Below are positions 60,694 through 64,000 of a stretch of 64,000 bases of DNA, one piece after another; the first letter of the stretch is position 1, and the number at the start of each line of letters is the position of its first letter. The position numbers and the translations under genes are program-made. Origin of the DNA: Curvibacter delicatus NBRC 14919 (lineage in GTDB: Bacteria > Pseudomonadota > Gammaproteobacteria > Burkholderiales > Burkholderiaceae_C). The DNA lies in the NCBI RefSeq assembly GCF_001592265.1, contig NZ_BCWP01000017.1, positions 17,543 through 81,542 of the forward strand. The letters are read 5' to 3'. The notes under the pieces are model-generated. The model did no database searches. It had not been told where the DNA came from and saw only the letters and a list, made by a program, of their open reading frames with translations.

Positions 60694-61839
60694 ATGCAGA
60701 TGCAATATAGCTATCGAGCTATCGACAAAGAGTTTCATGAACCATGGCAGAGAGCTTTGGGAAATGTGATCGAGCACGCCCTCAAGCCATTGCTCGACAA
60801 ACACACTAAAGATTCAGTGCGACTTCAAATCGTCCTTGATCGCGACAAGACCAAGCGGCAATTTCTGGCCAGTGGCTATATGCACCTGCCCGGCAAAAAG
60901 ATTGTCAGCGTTACTGCATCACATGACGAGCTGACGCCCCTCGCGCAGATGCTCGCACAGTCGTTGTTCCGTCAGGCCAAGAAGCATTTTGACCGGCTGC
61001 ATGCTCAGGACCAAATCAAGCGCAAAGCACGACGCGAGCGCTTGCGCGAGCTCAAGGTGCGAATTGCCGCAAAACCCGCGTCAGCCGCCCATGAGGCCAA
61101 AGTGACCCGAATGCCTCTACTGTCGAAACTTGAGGCTGTCGCAAGGCGTGAGCTGGCTTATCTGCGTGCCGTCGGCGATTTACCGCGCGATTATCCGACG
61201 CTGCGCGACGTGGTGGATGAAGCGATTGTCCAAGCTGAGGTGGAATGGCAATCCGTGCCGGAAGAAAAAGCGGCTTACTTCGGTCTTCTGAAGCATCTGT
61301 TCGCCGTCCTGGATCACGAAGTGGCAAACAGCCGGCAATTTGGCGAATTCGTTTCTCTGGACGCGCCGGTCGAAGCGGATGCCCAGGACGTCGCCGAGGC
61401 CATGGTGGAAGAGGAAGTCTTCGAATTTTATCAGCCCGATGACACACTCAGGCTGGCCGATATCATCGCTGACAGTCAGCATCCCGATGCCGCAACGATC
61501 GCGGAACAGGAGGAGCTAGTTGATCGGTCGAGCGAGTTCGCTTTTGCATTCGACCTGCTGAAGGACATGCCGCGTTTGTGGCGGCGCATTTTTCTGCTTA
61601 TCCGTGTGGACGGGCTGGATGCCAGCAGCGTCTCTGAAATCCTGCTGATTCCTAGTCAGGAAGATACTGTCCAAAGGTGGCTGATGCAGGCCGAAGCGTT
61701 CATCGCTGCTCATTTGGAAGAGGCCGGAGTAAGCATAGACGGGAACGATTGGCTCCAAGTCGTTGATTGGTCGGCATTGTCTGTGACCCGAAGCGCGGCA
61801 GCCTCACTGTGGTCCAAGGAGGCGAACCATGAAGAATGA
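60694..61839 (+). CDS. HPF/RaiA-like domain fused to a sigma-70 region 4-like domain
   Basis: The 381-residue protein has an N-terminal segment (about 1-110) that looks like a ribosome hibernation factor: a helix, paired beta strands (VRLQIVLDRDKTKRQFLASG, IVSVTASHDELTPLAQ) and a long helix (LFRQAKKHFDRL). A charged linker follows. The region near 282-345 (FAFDLLKDMPRLWRRIFLLIRVDGLDASSVSEIL) has the helix pattern of ECF sigma region 4. Start 60694 fits AAAGGAG; the earlier ATG at 60673 does not. TLQC member of unknown function. Confidence 0.8.
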   Translation: MQMQYSYRAIDKEFHEPWQRALGNVIEHALKPLLDKHTKDSVRLQIVLDRDKTKRQFLASGYMHLPGKKIVSVTASHDELTPLAQMLAQSLFRQAKKHFDRLHAQDQIKRKARRERLRELKVRIAAKPASAAHEAKVTRMPLLSKLEAVARRELAYLRAVGDLPRDYPTLRDVVDEAIVQAEVEWQSVPEEKAAYFGLLKHLFAVLDHEVANSRQFGEFVSLDAPVEADAQDVAEAMVEEEVFEFYQPDDTLRLADIIADSQHPDAATIAEQEELVDRSSEFAFAFDLLKDMPRLWRRIFLLIRVDGLDASSVSEILLIPSQEDTVQRWLMQAEAFIAAHLEEAGVSIDGNDWLQVVDWSALSVTRSAAASLWSKEANHEE

Positions 61840-62269
61840 TCTTCACCTCGTCTGTCCGCATTGCCAGTCCATCAACCGCGTACCGACTGCGAAGCTATCG
61901 GAACATCCCAACTGCGGCCGCTGCCAGCAGCCCTTGTTCACGGGCGAACCCATCGAGTTGACCACGGCGACGTTCTCGCGCCACGTGGAGCGCAGCGACC
62001 TGCCACTGTTGGTCGATTTCTGGGCACCTTGGTGCGGGCCGTGCAAGATGATGGCCCCGCAGTTCCAGCAAGCGGCGCGCCAGCTCGAACCCAGGGTCAG
62101 GCTGGCCAAGGTCAATACCGAGGCAGAACCCCACCTGGCCGCGCAGTTCGGCATCCGCAGCATTCCGACGCTCGCCCTGTTCCAGGGTGGGCGGGAGATC
62201 GGGCGTCAGGCCGGCGCCTTGGGCGCGCAGGACATCGTGCGCTGGGCATCTGCACAGGTGGGGCGCTGA
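61829..62269 (+). CDS. trxC: Thioredoxin 2-type protein TrxC (TLQC copy)
   Basis: The 146-residue protein has an N-terminal zinc ribbon (C9-x2-C12, C29-x2-C32) and a thioredoxin domain with W68-C-G-P-C72 and the cis-Pro IPT motif. It reduces oxidised cytoplasmic proteins; the zinc ribbon ties it to TrxC and the oxidative-stress branch. It overlaps the end of the previous gene by 11 bp; start follows AAGGAGG. Confidence 0.94.
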   Translation: MKNDLHLVCPHCQSINRVPTAKLSEHPNCGRCQQPLFTGEPIELTTATFSRHVERSDLPLLVDFWAPWCGPCKMMAPQFQQAARQLEPRVRLAKVNTEAEPHLAAQFGIRSIPTLALFQGGREIGRQAGALGAQDIVRWASAQVGR

Positions 62270-62272
62270 CCG

Positions 62273-63988
62273 ATGCAGGACTTGTTCGGCGCCACCCTGA
62301 TCCTGCTGGCGGCATGCAGCCTCGCGGCGGTGGCGACGGCGGCGTTCAGAGTACCCGCCTTGCTGGGTTACCTCGCCGTCGGCGCCTTGCTGGGCCCTTC
62401 GGTCAGCAGTGTAGTCGCGCCGGGAGAAGCGCTTGATTTTCTGTCCGAGCTGGGAGTGGCGCTACTGCTGTTCATGGTCGGACTGGAATTCTCCCTCGGG
62501 CACTTTTGGCTCACTCGCAAGACCGTACTGGTGGCTGGCAGTTTGCAGATGGTCGTTGTGGCCGCACCTCTGACCCTGATGCTGATGGGGTTGGGGCAGC
62601 CAGCTCAGAGCGCTGCGCTGCTCGGCGCTGCGGCGGCCATGTCTTCCACGGCGCTGGTCAGCCGGCAGTTGGCCGACCAGGGTGAACTCACCACACGCCA
62701 TGGCCGCAGCGCCATCGCCGTGCTGGTCTTTCAGGATCTGGCCAGCGTGCCCCTGTTGGCCTTGCTGGCGATCTGGGCGCGCGGCGAGTCGCCGAAGGTC
62801 GAGAGCATGCTGCTCGAAGTGTTGGGCGTGCTGGTGTTGTTCGCAGCAGCGGCGGTTGCTTCGCGCTGTCTGTTGCATGGCCTGCTGGGCTGGGTGGCTC
62901 GCCAAGGTCATGAGGAAGCGTTCATGCTCGCCTCCTTGTGTGTGGTCGTGGCCGCGGCCGCCGCTGCGCACGCCGTCGGCGTATCCGCCGCCCTGGGCGC
63001 GTTTCTGGCCGGGATGGTGCTGGGCGAGAGCGACGTCCGGCACCACATGGAAAACCACCTCAAACCGTTTCGCGATGTGTTGTCGGGGGTGTTCTTCGTG
63101 ACTGTCGGCCTGCAGCTGGACGGAGCACAGATTCTTTCGGCACCGCTGACGGTGTTGGCGTGGCTGGCAGTGCTGGTACCGGTCAAGATCGGGCTCAACA
63201 CCCTGGCCTTGCGGGCGACGCGCTTGTCCGCCCTCGATGCCTGGCGCACGGGCATAGCGTTGGGGCATGGCGGCGAGTTCGCCCTGCTGTTGTTGGGCAT
63301 GGTCTTGCAGCAGCATCTGATCCCCGCGACCGTCGTACAACCCATGCTAGTTGCGCTGGTGCTCAGCATGGCCCTGGCACCGCTACTGATCCGCCATCAC
63401 GATGTACTTGCCCGGTTCTTGAGCCGCACCGGCGGCGTCATTCAGCCACCCCAGGCTGAAGAAGTCGAGATCGCCGCGCAGACGGCGCGATATCGAGACC
63501 ATGTCATCGTTTGCGGCGCGGGCGAGCTTGGCCTGACAGTCAGCGAGATTCTTCGCCACGCCGGCGTGGCGCATCTGCTGCTGGAGGCGGACGCGCAGAA
63601 GGTCGAGGCCGCGCGTGCCGCCGGCGCGCCGGTGTTCCATGGCGATGCCAGTCGGCCCGATACCTTGCTGGCTGCCGGCTTGACGCATGCGCACATGGTG
63701 GTGCTGACGTTCGCCCATGCCCAGCAAGCGTTGCGCATCGCCCAGGCGATTGCCGAGCGCCGTCCGGCGCTGACCTTGTGGGTGTCATGCAGAAGTACGA
63801 CCGCGGCCGATGCATTTCGCGCCATGCCCAACGTGCGCGTGTACCAGCAATCCTTTGCCGCAGCTATTGGGCTGGCGGAACAGGTGATGTCGACGCTTGG
63901 CATGTCGACCGAGCTGATTGAAGGACACATCAGCGCAATGCGCCGCCGTCTCGACAGCAGCCGTTTTCCAGGGAGTTCATCGTCATGA
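62273..63988 (+). CDS. kefB: KefB-like cation:proton antiporter with RCK domain
   Basis: The 571-residue membrane protein has about 12 hydrophobic helices (CPA2 family, residues 5-385) with the LGVALLLFMVGLEFSL and FFVTVGLQLDG signatures and a C-terminal RCK_N/TrkA-N domain (VIVCGAGELGL near 410). KefB-type antiporters acidify the cytoplasm to protect against electrophiles. It starts 3 bp past trxC and overlaps the next ATG by 3 bp. Confidence 0.94.
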   Translation: MQDLFGATLILLAACSLAAVATAAFRVPALLGYLAVGALLGPSVSSVVAPGEALDFLSELGVALLLFMVGLEFSLGHFWLTRKTVLVAGSLQMVVVAAPLTLMLMGLGQPAQSAALLGAAAAMSSTALVSRQLADQGELTTRHGRSAIAVLVFQDLASVPLLALLAIWARGESPKVESMLLEVLGVLVLFAAAAVASRCLLHGLLGWVARQGHEEAFMLASLCVVVAAAAAAHAVGVSAALGAFLAGMVLGESDVRHHMENHLKPFRDVLSGVFFVTVGLQLDGAQILSAPLTVLAWLAVLVPVKIGLNTLALRATRLSALDAWRTGIALGHGGEFALLLLGMVLQQHLIPATVVQPMLVALVLSMALAPLLIRHHDVLARFLSRTGGVIQPPQAEEVEIAAQTARYRDHVIVCGAGELGLTVSEILRHAGVAHLLLEADAQKVEAARAAGAPVFHGDASRPDTLLAAGLTHAHMVVLTFAHAQQALRIAQAIAERRPALTLWVSCRSTTAADAFRAMPNVRVYQQSFAAAIGLAEQVMSTLGMSTELIEGHISAMRRRLDSSRFPGSSSS

Positions 63989-64000
63989 AATCAACACGCC
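63985..64000 (+). CDS. Start of the next TLQC gene, cut off at window edge
   Basis: An ATG at 63985 overlaps the kefB stop (ATGA) and follows GGGAG at 63971-63975; only five codons (MKSTR) are in the window. In known TLQC loci psiE-like and degP follow kefB, so psiE is the expected product, by context only. Confidence 0.5.

Overview
The window is an internal piece of a large integrative and conjugative element (ICE) of the ICEclc / PAGI-2 / PAPI-1 (genomic-island, MPF-G) type. The DNA is GC-rich, as expected of a Pseudomonas or a Burkholderiales host. No chromosomal housekeeping gene, tRNA, attachment site, integrase or relaxase is visible, so neither ICE end is inside the window and the host species cannot be fixed.

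Layout. (1) 1-12015, minus strand: the distal type IV secretion block (TIGR03755/56/57, RadC-like protein, DsbA-like protein, VirB4/TraC ATPase, TIGR03751/52/49/46/50/45/58, RAQPRD protein). (2) 12221-18212: a cargo insertion that splits the transfer block. It is a complete type II CBASS anti-phage operon (capV phospholipase, DncV-like cyclase, cap2 E1-E2, cap3 JAB protease) preceded by a small DUF2188 gene. Divergent from it is a capH-capP regulatory pair (HTH repressor plus ImmA-type peptidase), with palindromic candidate operators in the shared intergenic region. (3) 18348-24414: the other transfer block (TIGR03747, TraD, TIGR03765, lytic transglycosylase, TIGR03759, a membrane protein, PilL). 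(4) 24575-36735: ICE accessory genes (helicase, DNA methyltransferase, DUF932, DUF3275, DUF3577, DUF3085 and several unknowns). Most have long structured leaders. Five leaders in the window carry a repeated three- to four-hairpin RNA element that I identify as the radC RNA motif. (5) 37543-47613: DNA processing and the bistability control block (topoisomerase III, SSB, DUF3158, TIGR03761, STY4528 replication protein, bisC, bisD/parB, shi, parA, alpA, bisR), with three identical palindromes in two intergenic regions and an origin-like array inside the STY4528 gene. (6) 48153-50086: LysR regulator and IS66 and IS110 remnants. (7) 50310-64000, plus strand: the transmissible locus for protein quality control (TLQC/LHR): HTH protein, sHsp20, ClpG/ClpK, phospholipase-D protein, FtsH, second Hsp20, two YfdX proteins, HdeD, an HPF-sigma-like fusion, thioredoxin, KefB-like antiporter, and the first codons of the next gene.

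How it fits together. The T4SS block builds the mating channel, TraD couples DNA to it, and SSB, TopB and the replication protein handle the excised circle. BisR, AlpA and BisDC are expected to switch rare cells into the transfer-competent state. The cargo protects the host from phage (CBASS, probably released from repression by DNA damage through CapH/CapP) and from heat, oxidative and envelope stress (TLQC). The most interesting non-coding signals are the radC RNA copies with covarying stems, the intragenic origin-like array at 42252-42433, the three CTATCCCC/GGGGATAG palindromes, the paired CTGCAATTGCAG operator before alpA, and the repeated operator geometry between capH and the CBASS operon.
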